64,000 nt of DNA from Anoxynatronum buryatiense (GTDB taxonomy: Bacteria; Bacillota; Clostridia; Peptostreptococcales; Tindalliaceae), in NCBI RefSeq assembly GCF_900182905.1, contig NZ_FXUF01000001.1:552165-616164 (forward strand), given 5' to 3'. The translations under genes were made by a program, and so were the position numbers. Below the pieces are notes generated by a model. That model did not search any database, was not told where the DNA came from, and was given only the letters and a program-made list of their open reading frames with translations. Below are positions 33,451 to 42,853 of the stretch, in pieces (within the stretch, counting starts at the first letter, position 1; each line of letters opens with the position of its first letter).

Positions 33451-35067
33451 TTACTTGCGTTTACCCCTAATTTCGTCCCGGGCAGCCAGAGCGATGTTTG
33501 CAGCATGGTCTGAAATTCGTTCCAGATTACTGATGATATCAAGGAAAATGACTCCGGCGCTGGGAACACACTGGTGAGCATTTAGGCGCCCGATATGATT
33601 GGCCCGGAAACGCTTTTCCAATTTATCAACAGCTTTTTCTTTCTCCAGCACTTCTTCAATCAGCTTTTCATTTAGTTCTTTCATGGCTGTCAGTGCCGAC
33701 TCATAAGCGCCAATGGTCAGATCGGTAATTTCTCTGAGCTCTTCAATGGCCGACTCTGAGAAAATAAGATTGCCATCAAGTTTAAACTGGGCCAGTTCTG
33801 CCAGGTTTTCTGCATGGTCGCCCACCCGCTCAATGTCATTGATGGTATTAAAGAGGCCGTCTACTGTCTCCCGATTGGAAGCTGCCAGATTCTGGTTGGA
33901 AAGCTTCACCAGGTAAGAAGCTATCTCCCGTTCCAATTCATTGGTGATTTTCTCAGTACGCATCACTTCATCTATTTTTTTCTGATCCCGGTCAAAAATG
34001 GCATCCATGGCGTCACGTAATGAACCACCGGCCACATTCCCCATATGCAGGGTCTCTTTAATGGCAGTGCCCAACGCAATCGCCGGGGTGCTCAAAATTC
34101 GTTCATCGATATATTTCACACCCTGAATGGCATCAGCACCTCCGGGCACCATCCTGAAAGCAGCCTTAATGAGATAGCCGGTAAAGGGAAGCAATACCAG
34201 CGTGGTGGTAATGTTAAAAATGGTATGGGCATTGGCAATTTGTCGGGGAACATCTCCCGGACTCAGGTATTTGATCAGGTGGTAGGTGGGTTCCCGCAAT
34301 AAAAAGACAAAGAGAACTGTGCCGATGACGTTAAACAAAAAGTGGAAAGCGGCAGCCCGCTTGGCGGTTTTATTTGCTCCAATACTGGAAATAATTGCTG
34401 TGACTGTTGTTCCCAGATTGATCCCAAAGAGAATGGGCAACCCGGACTCGATGGGAATCAGCCCTTCCATGGCCAGGGCCAGCAAAATTCCTGTGGAAGC
34501 GGTACTGCTCTGGACCATGACAGTGATTCCAAAGCCAGCCAGAATTCCCAAAAAGGGGTTCTCAGCAAAACTGATCAGTATGTTTTTGAAGGCTTCAAAC
34601 TCTCGCATGGGACGCAGTGCATCCCCCATCATTTTCATGCCGATGAACAGCATGCCAAAGCCAATGAAAGCTTCTGCCAGCTGTTTGGTTTTGCGATTTT
34701 TGCTGAATAACCAGACCCCCACCGCGATGCCAATGATCACTGGGGCAAACCGGTCAATTTTAAAAGTGATAATCTGGGCGGTGATGGTGGTACCAATGTT
34801 AGCACCCATAATCAGGCTGGCCGCCTGAGCCAGCTGCATCATCCCCGCATTAACAAAACCAACCACCATAACTGTCGTGGCACTGCTGCTCTGAACAACG
34901 GCAGTCACCAGCGCACCCACGGCAACCCCCATGATTCGGTTTGAAGTCAGCATGCTGATAATATCTTTCAGTTTGTTGCCGGCCACTTTCTGCAGCCCGC
35001 TGCTCATCACATGCATGCCGTACAGGAACAGGCCTAATCCTCCCAGCACACCAAATGCAATCTCCAT
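33451..35067 (-). CDS. Na/Pi cotransporter with a C-terminal PhoU-like domain
   Basis: A 538-residue phosphate symporter. Two inverted membrane repeats carry the family motifs VVQSSSATTVMVVGFVN and VMVQSSTASTGILLALA, with GANIGTTITAQI and GINLGTTVTAII after them. Residues about 340-530 form a PhoU-like helical bundle (ERVGDHAENLAE, LERISDHAANIA), as in the NptA/YjbB group. GGGGAGGATGAAG precedes the ATG. The HAD phosphatase follows closely. Confidence 0.92.
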   Translation of the reverse strand: MEIAFGVLGGLGLFLYGMHVMSSGLQKVAGNKLKDIISMLTSNRIMGVAVGALVTAVVQSSSATTVMVVGFVNAGMMQLAQAASLIMGANIGTTITAQIITFKIDRFAPVIIGIAVGVWLFSKNRKTKQLAEAFIGFGMLFIGMKMMGDALRPMREFEAFKNILISFAENPFLGILAGFGITVMVQSSTASTGILLALAMEGLIPIESGLPILFGINLGTTVTAIISSIGANKTAKRAAAFHFLFNVIGTVLFVFLLREPTYHLIKYLSPGDVPRQIANAHTIFNITTTLVLLPFTGYLIKAAFRMVPGGADAIQGVKYIDERILSTPAIALGTAIKETLHMGNVAGGSLRDAMDAIFDRDQKKIDEVMRTEKITNELEREIASYLVKLSNQNLAASNRETVDGLFNTINDIERVGDHAENLAELAQFKLDGNLIFSESAIEELREITDLTIGAYESALTAMKELNEKLIEEVLEKEKAVDKLEKRFRANHIGRLNAHQCVPSAGVIFLDIISNLERISDHAANIALAARDEIRGKRK

Positions 35068-35346
35068 TCTTCATCCTCCCCAACTATCTGTCACTTCGGT
35101 GTTCTCTTTTTCACCGGACAGGCAAATCATAACCATTATACACCGACTGTTGAATACTTGCCATGTTTTCTATCCAGATTCATTCTTTTTTTTTGCATTT
35201 ATGATCCCCTCACCTAAAAAGGTCTCAGTCTGAAAAAGTTCGCAGATTTCAATGATAAATCTATAGGCAAACAGTAGTGAATATGGTATCCTATTGACGG
35301 ACGAAACACGTCCACCTGAAACTGATCTAATAAAAGGAGGATCTTC

Positions 35347-35583
35347 ATGGTATTAACCACGATTCAAAAAATGATTGCCAGCCAGCTGGGTATTGGTAAT
35401 CCTGCAGTCATTACTCCCGAAACCAGTCTGCTTGATGATCTGGAAGCCGATTCCCTTGATGCTGTCGAGATCATCATGGCCATTGAGGATGAGTTTGGTT
35501 TGGAAATTCCCGATGAAATGGCTGAGTCTCTGCGTACCGTGGGCGAGATTGTGGAATATGTAGAAGAACATAAAACGGCATGA
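35347..35583 (+). CDS. acpP: Acyl carrier protein
   Basis: A 78-residue acidic four-helix acyl carrier protein. Ser36 in EADSLDAVEI is the 4'-phosphopantetheine site; the flanking LDDLEADSLD and EFGLEIPDEMAE are canonical. AAAAGGAGGATCTTC is a very strong ribosome-binding site. Unusually, no fatty-acid synthesis gene is nearby, and a terminator follows, so it is transcribed alone. It may serve housekeeping lipid synthesis or a specialised pathway. Confidence 0.93.
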   Translation: MVLTTIQKMIASQLGIGNPAVITPETSLLDDLEADSLDAVEIIMAIEDEFGLEIPDEMAESLRTVGEIVEYVEEHKTA

Positions 35584-35613
35584 AAAAAGTGCTGAACATC
35601 AGCACTCAACCTC

Positions 35614-35640
35614 AAACGACCTGACTCCATCAGGTCGTTT
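35614..35640. terminator. Terminator between acpP and the Asp23 protein
   Basis: AAACGACCTGA (35614-35624) pairs perfectly with TCAGGTCGTTT (35630-35640), followed by TT. A smaller hairpin, AGTGCTGA/TCAGCACT (35588-35606), precedes it. The second arm overlaps the Asp23 stop codon on the other strand. Confidence 0.8.
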
Positions 35641-35995
35641 TTAAATGGTTAACATAAATATTCACTTGTTCCACGTGAATTTCGGTCATGGTTTCCACTG
35701 CCTGTTTCACTTGTTTCTGGGCTTGTTCCACCATTTTGGGAATGGGGATACCATAAAGGACTTCCAGGGATAAATTGAGTATCAAATGATCCGATTCTTT
35801 TTCCAGCTGAACACCGCTTTTGCTGGTGGTGTTTCGACTGAAAACTTTTGCCATGCTTCCCGGAAACCCGCCACTAATGGAAACAATGCCCTCAATTTCA
35901 GAAACGGCGTTTCGCGCAATGGTCATAATAATGTCTTCAGAAATGCGTATTTTGCCTCGATCGCTGTGAATCACCAATGGATCTGCGGTTGTCAT
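35630..35995 (-). CDS. Asp23/Gls24-family protein
   Basis: A 121-residue envelope-stress protein of the Asp23 (DUF322) family: GKIRISEDIIMTIARNAVSEIEGIV, then a sheet region, and VKQAVETMTEIHVEQVNIYV. Members associate with the membrane in Gram-positive cells. AAGGAGG, ten bases before the ATG, lies inside the end of the mobA frame: the two genes overlap by 59 bp in different frames and are probably coupled in translation. Confidence 0.88.
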   Translation of the reverse strand: MTTADPLVIHSDRGKIRISEDIIMTIARNAVSEIEGIVSISGGFPGSMAKVFSRNTTSKSGVQLEKESDHLILNLSLEVLYGIPIPKMVEQAQKQVKQAVETMTEIHVEQVNIYVNHLKTT

Positions 35996-36662
35996 CAGTC
36001 ATTTCCCTCCTTCTTACAGGCGGCTTTTTCATCCACTCATGGCACCACTGTTGTGCCCTTTCTTTCCAGATTTCCTGAACCATTTCATATTCATTGCTGC
36101 CATTCACATTGACAAAACAGTTCAGCTCCGGATCAAACTGTCTCAACACCTTTTCGTCAACTGTGCGTACCAGTACATCCTCATAAAAGCGGATGACTTT
36201 ATAATTCTCCCGATCAATGTAACGTCTCATGTGGGGCAGGCAGCTTTTTTGATAAAACGCATGCAAGGGCTGAAAATGACTACCAATTAATGGTACCCGG
36301 ACATCTTCACCGTCCAGCAATTCGATCATGTGTTCAATCACTGCCCGGTTAAGGAGCGGCATATCACAGGGAACTGCAAAGATAAGATCGTTCCTCGCGT
36401 GATAGAGACCTGTATACAGTCCAACCAGCGAGCTGCGGTTACCCGAATTCACGAGATCCTGGACGATGCGGACATTATCCAGCATGGGAAATGACTGGGG
36501 ATGGTGGGTCACGATCAGCACTTCGTCAAACAAACAATCCAAGGCACCCGCTACCCATTCAATCATGCGTCGGTCTCCCAGAGGAAGCTGTGCCTTGTTG
36601 CGTCCCATCCTTTTGCTGGCTCCGCCTGCCAATATGACGCCTGTGATCCTGTGTTTCATCAT
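35937..36662 (-). CDS. mobA: Molybdenum cofactor guanylyltransferase
   Basis: A 241-residue nucleotidyltransferase that adds GMP to molybdopterin. GVILAGGASKRMGRNKAQLPLG is the nucleotide loop; VPCDMPLLNRAVIEHMI supplies the Mg-binding Asp; the C-terminal VNVNGSNEYEMVQEIW is family-like. A tail of about 30 residues (HEWMKKPPVRRREM onward) runs over the Asp23 start. The start at ATG 36662 has GGGGTG six bases upstream; a GTG at 36671 is an alternative. The gene implies a bis-MGD molybdo- or tungstoenzyme elsewhere. Confidence 0.88.
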   Translation of the reverse strand: MMKHRITGVILAGGASKRMGRNKAQLPLGDRRMIEWVAGALDCLFDEVLIVTHHPQSFPMLDNVRIVQDLVNSGNRSSLVGLYTGLYHARNDLIFAVPCDMPLLNRAVIEHMIELLDGEDVRVPLIGSHFQPLHAFYQKSCLPHMRRYIDRENYKVIRFYEDVLVRTVDEKVLRQFDPELNCFVNVNGSNEYEMVQEIWKERAQQWCHEWMKKPPVRRREMTDDNRRSIGDSQRSRQNTHF

Positions 36663-36736
36663 TGATTTCACCCCGCTTAATCCATTATATCATAATCGAA
36701 TTCGGCTTAACAGCCTTGTCTGGATCTAAGTCAACT

Positions 36737-37456
36737 TCACCGCAGGCTGGGAAGTGTTCCCACAAAATCAAGAAAATCTTCCGTGGTGCCACGATAGTCT
36801 GGTGTCATTGTCTGTTTATCTGCCTGAAGCAGGCAATTGGTCACCAAATAGGTTTGCATCCCCAGTTCACCGGCCATCAAATCTTCGTGAGCATCATTTC
36901 CCACCATGATGGTCGACGCCGGCTCTGTTTGCAGAATATCCAGCACCTCTTGATAAAATGCCAAATGAGGTTTGCAAGCGTGCATGGTTTCAAAGCTGGT
37001 GATGAATTCGAACTGATCCGGAGACAGTCCTGCCCAACCGATACGTTTTTCAACAGCCCGCAATGGAAACAGAGGATTGGTGGCCACTGCCATTCGATAT
37101 CCTTTGTTCTGCAAGGCATGAACGGCTTTTATCATCCGGATATCTGTTCCCGTTGTTTCTCTGGCCTGCTCAAAATCAGTTTCATAAAATTGCTCAAAGG
37201 TCTGAATCATTTCGGATCGCTTCTCTTCATGGGCTTCGAAAAATGCACGGTAAAAAGTTGCTTCGTTGGTTTCGCTCCCTCCCTGGTTATTCAGCATTTC
37301 ATGAGTTCCCTTCCAAAGAAGCTTCTGAAACACTTCAGGAGACATGTATTGATAAAAGTGTCCTGTCAGTGCTTTCAAATAGCGTTGCATGAATCCTTCC
37401 TGGTCCATTGGCAATAACGTTCCATCTAAATCAAAAAGAACTGTCTTGATCTTCAT
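36737..37456 (-). CDS. HAD-superfamily hydrolase (subfamily IA)
   Basis: A 239-residue phosphatase: motif I VLFDLDGTLLPMD, an alpha-helical cap, motif II MAVATNP, Lys in MHACKPH and motif IV IMVGNDAHEDLMAGELGM. The YjjG/phosphoglycolate-phosphatase-like IA type; substrate unknown. It lies 74 bp upstream of mobA on the same strand. Confidence 0.85.
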   Translation of the reverse strand: MKIKTVLFDLDGTLLPMDQEGFMQRYLKALTGHFYQYMSPEVFQKLLWKGTHEMLNNQGGSETNEATFYRAFFEAHEEKRSEMIQTFEQFYETDFEQARETTGTDIRMIKAVHALQNKGYRMAVATNPLFPLRAVEKRIGWAGLSPDQFEFITSFETMHACKPHLAFYQEVLDILQTEPASTIMVGNDAHEDLMAGELGMQTYLVTNCLLQADKQTMTPDYRGTTEDFLDFVGTLPSLR

Positions 37457-37731
37457 TGGCTGTCTCCTTTTTTGTTTCTCAAAAGTTCCCGGCCTTTACC
37501 TCCATTACAGAATGCCACGCCGCGACGGCTGTTGCGCCTTTTTTTCATCCGGTCCTTCTATTCTGATTCCCATTATAGAGTAATTCATTCATGCCTGCAA
37601 TGAGACTTCCATCTTACGAAACGCTGTTATCATTTGAAATACTGTTACAGTAACATCAGATACGGGTATAGCTTTGACAGATTGATTTATTTATCTGACG
37701 CTGCTTTGATGTAATAAAAGGAGGGAATCGT

Positions 37732-39417
37732 TTGGACCACAATTTATTGATTGGCGGCTCCGCCGGCCAGGGAATGGACACCTTGTCTGGTTTATTGGAA
37801 CGCAGCCTGAAACGAAATGGCTACCATGTTTTTGTCCATAAGGATTACATGTCACGAGTACGAGGCGGTCATAACTTTATCCAGATCCGATTCAGCGAAC
37901 AGCCTTTAACTTCTCACCGGCTTTCCCTTGATCTGATCGCTGCCTTTGATGAAACCACCATCACAGAACACCTTCCCCGATTGCACCCAGAAGGCGTGTT
38001 GCTCTGCGATGAAAAACTGAAGCAGCATCACCCACAGCTCTTTGACTGGCCCCTGGAATCTCTGGCAAAAGAAGCCGGGAATGCCAAAACTTTCACCACC
38101 GTATTTCTGGGACTGCTGCTTCAGTGGTACGGTTTACCCCTTGAACCCACCGAAGCCCTCATATTGGAGGCTTTCAAAGCCCGTTCACCGGAAGCTAATT
38201 TGAAAGCACTTCGACTGGGCGCCGACTTGACAGAACCCCGTATCTCCCTGCCCCCCGGCAGTGATGAAGACCGGTTACTTATCAACGGCAACGAGGCCAT
38301 CGCTCTGGGTGCACTGGCGGCAGGTGTCACATTTTACAGTGCCTATCCCATGACTCCTTCCACCAGTATTATGAACTATTTGGCGGCCAAGCAAACAGAA
38401 GCCGGCGTTGTGGTGGAACAGGCTGAGGATGAAATAGCTGCCATCAACATGGCCATTGGTGCCAATTACGCAGGCATAAGGGCCATGACAGGCACCTCTG
38501 GCGGGGGCTTTTCTTTGATGACTGAAGCACTGGGGCTGGCCGGCATCACTGAAACACCACTGGTGGTGGCCAATGTACAGCGCCCCGGACCTGCCACTGG
38601 CTTTCCCACCCGTACCGAACAAAGCGATCTAAGTTTTATCCTTACCGCTTCCCACGGCGAAATTCCCCGGATGATAACCGCCCTTCGGAATCCGGAAGAG
38701 TCTTTCGCTCAAACAGCTCGGGCTTTTAACCTGGCTGAAAAATATCAGCTGCCGGTGATACTTTTAAGCGATCAGTATCTGTCCGATTATACGGTCACCA
38801 TACCACCTTTCAATGTGGCAGACGTCTGCATTGACCGGCACCTCGATGCGGGAACCACTTATTCTGAAGAGAATCCTTACAAGCGCTATGCCTTCACTGA
38901 AAACGGCGTATCACCACGCCTGGTTCCCGGAAAAGTTTCCGGCCAGATTGTCCTTGCCGATAGTGATGAACATGATGAAGAAGGCCACATCACAGAATCT
39001 GCTGAAGTGCGCATCAGAATGATGTCAAAACGGATGGGAAAACTGGAACTGTTGAAAGATGAAGTGGAAGAGCCCTGGCATTTGGGAGCCGAATCACCTG
39101 AGATCCTCCTGCTGGCATGGGGATCTGTGGCAGGCCCTCTTCAGGAAGCACTGCAGCTCTTGGAAAAAGAAACAGATCTGCCGCCCATCGGTGCCCTGAT
39201 ATTTGGGGATTTATGGCCTTTGCCCGTGAATCGGTTAACAGCACTGGCTGATAAAGCCCGCATCCTCATGAACGTGGAGCAAAACTATACCGGTCAGCTG
39301 GCCCGGTTGATTCGTCAGGAAACCGGTATCGCCTGCCAGCGAAGCTATCTTAAATTCGACGGACGACAGATGGCACCGGAAGAAATCGTGGCAGCTGTTA
39401 AAAAGGAGGTGCTTTAA
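37732..39417 (+). CDS. 2-oxoacid:ferredoxin oxidoreductase, fused gamma-alpha subunit
   Basis: A 561-residue subunit. Residues 1-170 form the gamma domain (GGSAGQGMDTLSGLL, RVRGGHNFIQIRFSE); from about 185 the alpha domain begins (GNEAIALGALAAGVTFYSAYPMTPSTS), with MTGTSGGGFSLMTEALGLAG and the partner-helix RPGPATGFPTRTEQSDL. With the beta subunit it decarboxylates a 2-oxoacid to acyl-CoA and reduces ferredoxin. Fused KorA-like subunits serve 2-oxoglutarate or branched oxoacids; the substrate is open. Translation starts at a TTG (37732) behind AAAAGGAGGGAATCGT. Confidence 0.88.
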   Translation: MDHNLLIGGSAGQGMDTLSGLLERSLKRNGYHVFVHKDYMSRVRGGHNFIQIRFSEQPLTSHRLSLDLIAAFDETTITEHLPRLHPEGVLLCDEKLKQHHPQLFDWPLESLAKEAGNAKTFTTVFLGLLLQWYGLPLEPTEALILEAFKARSPEANLKALRLGADLTEPRISLPPGSDEDRLLINGNEAIALGALAAGVTFYSAYPMTPSTSIMNYLAAKQTEAGVVVEQAEDEIAAINMAIGANYAGIRAMTGTSGGGFSLMTEALGLAGITETPLVVANVQRPGPATGFPTRTEQSDLSFILTASHGEIPRMITALRNPEESFAQTARAFNLAEKYQLPVILLSDQYLSDYTVTIPPFNVADVCIDRHLDAGTTYSEENPYKRYAFTENGVSPRLVPGKVSGQIVLADSDEHDEEGHITESAEVRIRMMSKRMGKLELLKDEVEEPWHLGAESPEILLLAWGSVAGPLQEALQLLEKETDLPPIGALIFGDLWPLPVNRLTALADKARILMNVEQNYTGQLARLIRQETGIACQRSYLKFDGRQMAPEEIVAAVKKEVL

Positions 39418-40275
39418 GTGACTGATCCTAAATGCTTCAACTCCACAGACCCTTCCGCCTGGTGCCCCGGTTGCGGCAATCATGCCCTGCTGGCAGATTT
39501 GAAGGAAGCGCTGGCCCAGTTGGATAAAAACCCCCATGAAGTACTGGTCTGCTCGGGCATTGGACAGGCGGCCAAAACCCCCCATTACCTACGGGCAAAC
39601 GGATTCAACGGCCTTCATGGCCGCTCAGTCCCTCCGGCTTTTGGTGCCAAGGTAGCCAACAAAGAACTAACGGTAATCATTAACTCCGGTGACGGCGATT
39701 CTTACGGCGAAGGCGGCAATCACCTGATTCACAACATGCGGCGAAATTTGGATGTGACTCACTTTGTCCATGACAACATGATTTACGGACTGACCAAAGG
39801 GCAAGCCTCGCCCACCACGCGGCCCGGCCATACCACAGGGATTCAGACAGAAGGTGTGGTGCTTAATCCGCTTAAGCCCTTGGCACTGGCCATCACCATG
39901 GGCGCCACTTTTGTGGCCCGGGGGTTTGTGGGTGAACGGGAACAGCTCATTGAACTGATGAAAGCTGCCATCACCCATCCCGGCTATGCCCTGGTGGATA
40001 TTTTCCAACCCTGCGTGGTATTTAACAAAGTCAACACTTTTAAATGGTACCAAGAACATACCTACCAGCTGCCGGAAAGCTACGACCCCGGCAATCGCAT
40101 GGAGGCACTTCAAAAGGCCTTTGAATGGGACGATGGTATTCCTCTGGGAGTCCTCTATCGTGAAGAAAGGCCGACGTATACCCAGTTAAATGAAGTGCTG
40201 CGGGAAGGCCCACCACTGGTGGACCGCCGACTGGCCCCAGAACGAGTCATGCCATTCTTTGACGATTTCCGTTAA
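39418..40275 (+). CDS. 2-oxoacid:ferredoxin oxidoreductase, beta subunit
   Basis: A 285-residue thiamine-diphosphate subunit: AWCPGCGNHALL (cluster-binding cysteines), VCSGIGQAAKTPHYL, and the ThDP motif GDGDSYGEGGNHLIH, then DNMIYGLTKGQASPTT and CVVFNKVNTFKW. It begins with GTG immediately after the alpha-subunit stop (TAA then GTG), preceded by AAGGAGGTGC, so the two are coupled. No ferredoxin-like delta subunit is encoded here. Confidence 0.92.
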   Translation: MTDPKCFNSTDPSAWCPGCGNHALLADLKEALAQLDKNPHEVLVCSGIGQAAKTPHYLRANGFNGLHGRSVPPAFGAKVANKELTVIINSGDGDSYGEGGNHLIHNMRRNLDVTHFVHDNMIYGLTKGQASPTTRPGHTTGIQTEGVVLNPLKPLALAITMGATFVARGFVGEREQLIELMKAAITHPGYALVDIFQPCVVFNKVNTFKWYQEHTYQLPESYDPGNRMEALQKAFEWDDGIPLGVLYREERPTYTQLNEVLREGPPLVDRRLAPERVMPFFDDFR

Positions 40276-40371
40276 TGCTTCCCTCTAATGATCACAAAGG
40301 GCAGCGGCACCAGAAATGACGGGCCCTCTTTAACTCACTGATAATGTGTTCCTGTTTGTGCAAACAAATGT

Positions 40372-40429
40372 AAAGCTCCTTCGGTTAATGACCGGCAGCT
40401 GATGCCGGCGTTCTCCGAGGGAGCTTTTT
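40372..40429. terminator. Bidirectional terminator between the oxidoreductase and the CoA-transferase
   Basis: A 13-bp stem with one G-T pair (40372-40384 with 40415-40427) encloses an inner CCGGC/GCCGG hairpin, then TT. It lies between convergent operons. Confidence 0.75.
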
Positions 40430-40455
40430 CAGTTTCTTCGATTCACTTAACGCTG

Positions 40456-41109
40456 CTATTCTTCCATCACTTTTAGATGTTCAGATACAATGAAATCTGC
40501 CTCCGTGGCTTCACGAATCTGCTCCACTGTCACATCAGGCGCAATTTCCCGGAGAAACATCCCACCGGGTGTGATGTCAAAGACACCCATCTCTGTCACA
40601 ATCAGATTTACTTCTTTTCGTGCCGTCAAGGGTAAGGTGCATTCCTTCAAGATTTTGGGGCGTCCCTTGGCAGTATGTTCCATGGCCAAAATGACTTTTT
40701 TGGCACCCACTACCAGGTCCATGGCACCTCCCATGCCCGGTACCAGCTTGCCGGGAATCATCCAGTTGGCCAGATTTCCCACTTCGTCCACCTGCAGAGC
40801 TCCCAGCACAGTGGCATCCACATGCCCGCCACGAATAATTCCAAAAGAAGTGGCGCTGTCAAAGTAAGCGGCTCCTTTCAAAACAGTCACGGGCAATCCC
40901 CCTGCATTCACAATGTCCGGATCTTCATTGCCTTCCTGTGGTGCGGGACCCATTCCCACGAAACCGTTTTCCGACTGGAAAATAATTTCCACGCCTTCAG
41001 GTATGTAATTGGCCACCAGCGTAGGCATACCAATGCCCAGGTTCACAATGTCGCCGTCTTTAAATTCCTTTGCAACCCGTCTAGCAATGCGTTCGCGCAC
41101 ATCCATCAT
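40456..41109 (-). CDS. CoA-transferase family I, subunit B
   Basis: A 217-residue subunit carrying the catalytic Glu in FQSENGFVGMGP. Other family segments: VNLGIGMPTLVANYIP, GMGGAMDLVVGAKKVI and LPLTARKEVNLIVTEMGVFD. It transfers CoA between short acids such as acetoacetate, butyrate and acetate. The ATG overlaps the subunit A stop (ATGA), giving translational coupling. Confidence 0.92.
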   Translation of the reverse strand: MMDVRERIARRVAKEFKDGDIVNLGIGMPTLVANYIPEGVEIIFQSENGFVGMGPAPQEGNEDPDIVNAGGLPVTVLKGAAYFDSATSFGIIRGGHVDATVLGALQVDEVGNLANWMIPGKLVPGMGGAMDLVVGAKKVILAMEHTAKGRPKILKECTLPLTARKEVNLIVTEMGVFDITPGGMFLREIAPDVTVEQIREATEADFIVSEHLKVMEE

Positions 41110-41759
41110 GCATTCCCCCTTACGATGTAATCCACAAAAATTCCCGGAGTCATCACATTATTGGGGTCGATTTCGCCCACTTCCACCAGCTCCTGAGCTT
41201 CCACAATAACCGTCTTGGCGGCTGTGGCCATAACCGTATTGAAATTGCGAGTGGCCGCATTGTACCAGATGTTGCCCTTTTTATCAACCTTTGAACCCCG
41301 AATCAGGGCAACGTCTGCCCGCAGGGGAAGCTCCAGCAGATAGTCCTTTCCATCCACAACGATTTTCTGCTTGCCTTCTTCCACCACTGTCCCCACACCG
41401 GTAGGGGTCAAAAACCCGCCCAGCCCGGCACCACCTGCCCGAATTCTTTCCGCCAGTGTGCCTTGGGGAATCAGCGTCACATCAATGAGCCCTTCATTCA
41501 TCATACGGCCTGTTTCAGGATTGGTGCCAATGTGTGAGGCATATAGTTTTTTCACCTGCCCATTAACAATCAGCTTGCCAATGCCTACATTAGGTCTCGC
41601 TGTGTCGGTGCAGATAATAAACAGATCCTGCAGACCCTTCTCCACCAATCCATCCACCAGTGTTTCAGGGGTTCCCACACCCATAAATCCAGGAATCATC
41701 ACTGTCATACCATCGTGTACAAGATCCATTGCCTGTTCCAGTGAGATGATTTTGTTCAT
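41106..41759 (-). CDS. CoA-transferase family I, subunit A
   Basis: A 217-residue subunit: DGMTVMIPGFMGVGTPETLVDGL, TDTARPNVGIGKLI, the glycine-rich GGAGLGGFLTPTGVGTVVEEGK and VALIRGSKVDKKGNIWYNAATRNFN. It pairs with the adjacent subunit B to form the active heteromer. GAAGGAGGTTTGTGC fixes the ATG at 41759. With the neighbouring ferredoxin oxidoreductase it may belong to amino-acid or short-chain-acid fermentation (inference). Confidence 0.92.
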   Translation of the reverse strand: MNKIISLEQAMDLVHDGMTVMIPGFMGVGTPETLVDGLVEKGLQDLFIICTDTARPNVGIGKLIVNGQVKKLYASHIGTNPETGRMMNEGLIDVTLIPQGTLAERIRAGGAGLGGFLTPTGVGTVVEEGKQKIVVDGKDYLLELPLRADVALIRGSKVDKKGNIWYNAATRNFNTVMATAAKTVIVEAQELVEVGEIDPNNVMTPGIFVDYIVRGNA

Positions 41760-41873
41760 GCACAAACCTCCTTCTCCGTCAGTTTTTTATGTCCGATGCC
41801 GCGTTTTCATGTCTATCATACCAGATTCTTAGCGCTATGTCCAAATGAGGTGGCTTTTTTTGCGATTATGCCT

Positions 41874-42704
41874 TTATTTTCCTGCATCATTATCTATCAA
41901 ACTTTGTATGGCTTCCTCCAACATTTCTTCCAATCCCAGGTTCCAGGGTCCCTGGGTGATCCGATCGGCTGCTGCCTTCAGTTCTTCGTTGGCATTTGCC
42001 ACAGCCACACCCGTGCCTGCCGCCCGAATCATCGAAAGATCATTTCTTTCGTCTCCCACCGCCACTACTTCTTCCATGTCAAAGCCTTTCAGCTTCACCA
42101 ACTGCTCCAGTGCTGCTCCCTTTGAGGCCCCTGCAGGCAGTATTTCCAGATAATTCCAGTCAGAATAAACAGGCCCGAAATCATAGCCGGCAGATACAAT
42201 CAACTCATTGGCAAACTGTTTCAATTCAGACGGGTCTCCAATGATCAGCATCTTAGTGGGATCCTGGTCTGCCAGAGGCGTTAGATCCTCCTGACAGTGA
42301 CACGCAATACCGTCTTTTTCCATGTGTTCCAAAACTGCTGGTGTGTGGCTTCTCACGTAGGGCACCTGGTTCACATGCATGATGGTATCTAAAGGAAAAT
42401 GTGTCAGTAAATCAAGAGCTTTCAAGGCCAGTTCTCTGTCAAGAGTATGCGCCGCCAACACTTCATTGGTGACTGAATCAACAATTTGAGCCCCATTATA
42501 GACAATGACGGGAAAGTGAATATGAAGCTGCTGAATAAAGGGCTCAATGGCTTTTTTCAATCTGCCGGTGGCCAGGGTAAAGACCCCCCCAGCCTTCTGA
42601 TAATCATGAACCATTTTGACAGTGGCCGCACTTACCTGATTTCCTGATTCAAAAAGGGTTCCATCCACATCTGACACAATCAGTTTTATGTGAGTATTTT
42701 TCAT
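41874..42704 (-). CDS. Cof-type HAD phosphatase
   Basis: A 276-residue HAD-IIB hydrolase: LIVSDVDGTLFESGN, LATGRLKKAIEPF, the C2 cap, GASKGAALEQLVK and VAVGDERNDLSMIRAAG. These dephosphorylate sugar phosphates, flavin or nucleotides with broad range. AGGAGGTAAAT precedes the ATG. It is a single gene between CoA-transferase and the phosphate permease. Confidence 0.88.
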   Translation of the reverse strand: MKNTHIKLIVSDVDGTLFESGNQVSAATVKMVHDYQKAGGVFTLATGRLKKAIEPFIQQLHIHFPVIVYNGAQIVDSVTNEVLAAHTLDRELALKALDLLTHFPLDTIMHVNQVPYVRSHTPAVLEHMEKDGIACHCQEDLTPLADQDPTKMLIIGDPSELKQFANELIVSAGYDFGPVYSDWNYLEILPAGASKGAALEQLVKLKGFDMEEVVAVGDERNDLSMIRAAGTGVAVANANEELKAAADRITQGPWNLGLEEMLEEAIQSLIDNDAGK

Positions 42705-42853
42705 ATTTACCTCCTGTTATTCATCTGTTTCGATATTGAATGCTTCACAATTTCAGACTATTGATTGCTTCACAGCTAAAGTAGTCAAACAAGTTGCTAA
42801 TAGAGCGCTTGATCAGAACATTCACCGCTCAAAATCGAACCCTTTCAATCTTT

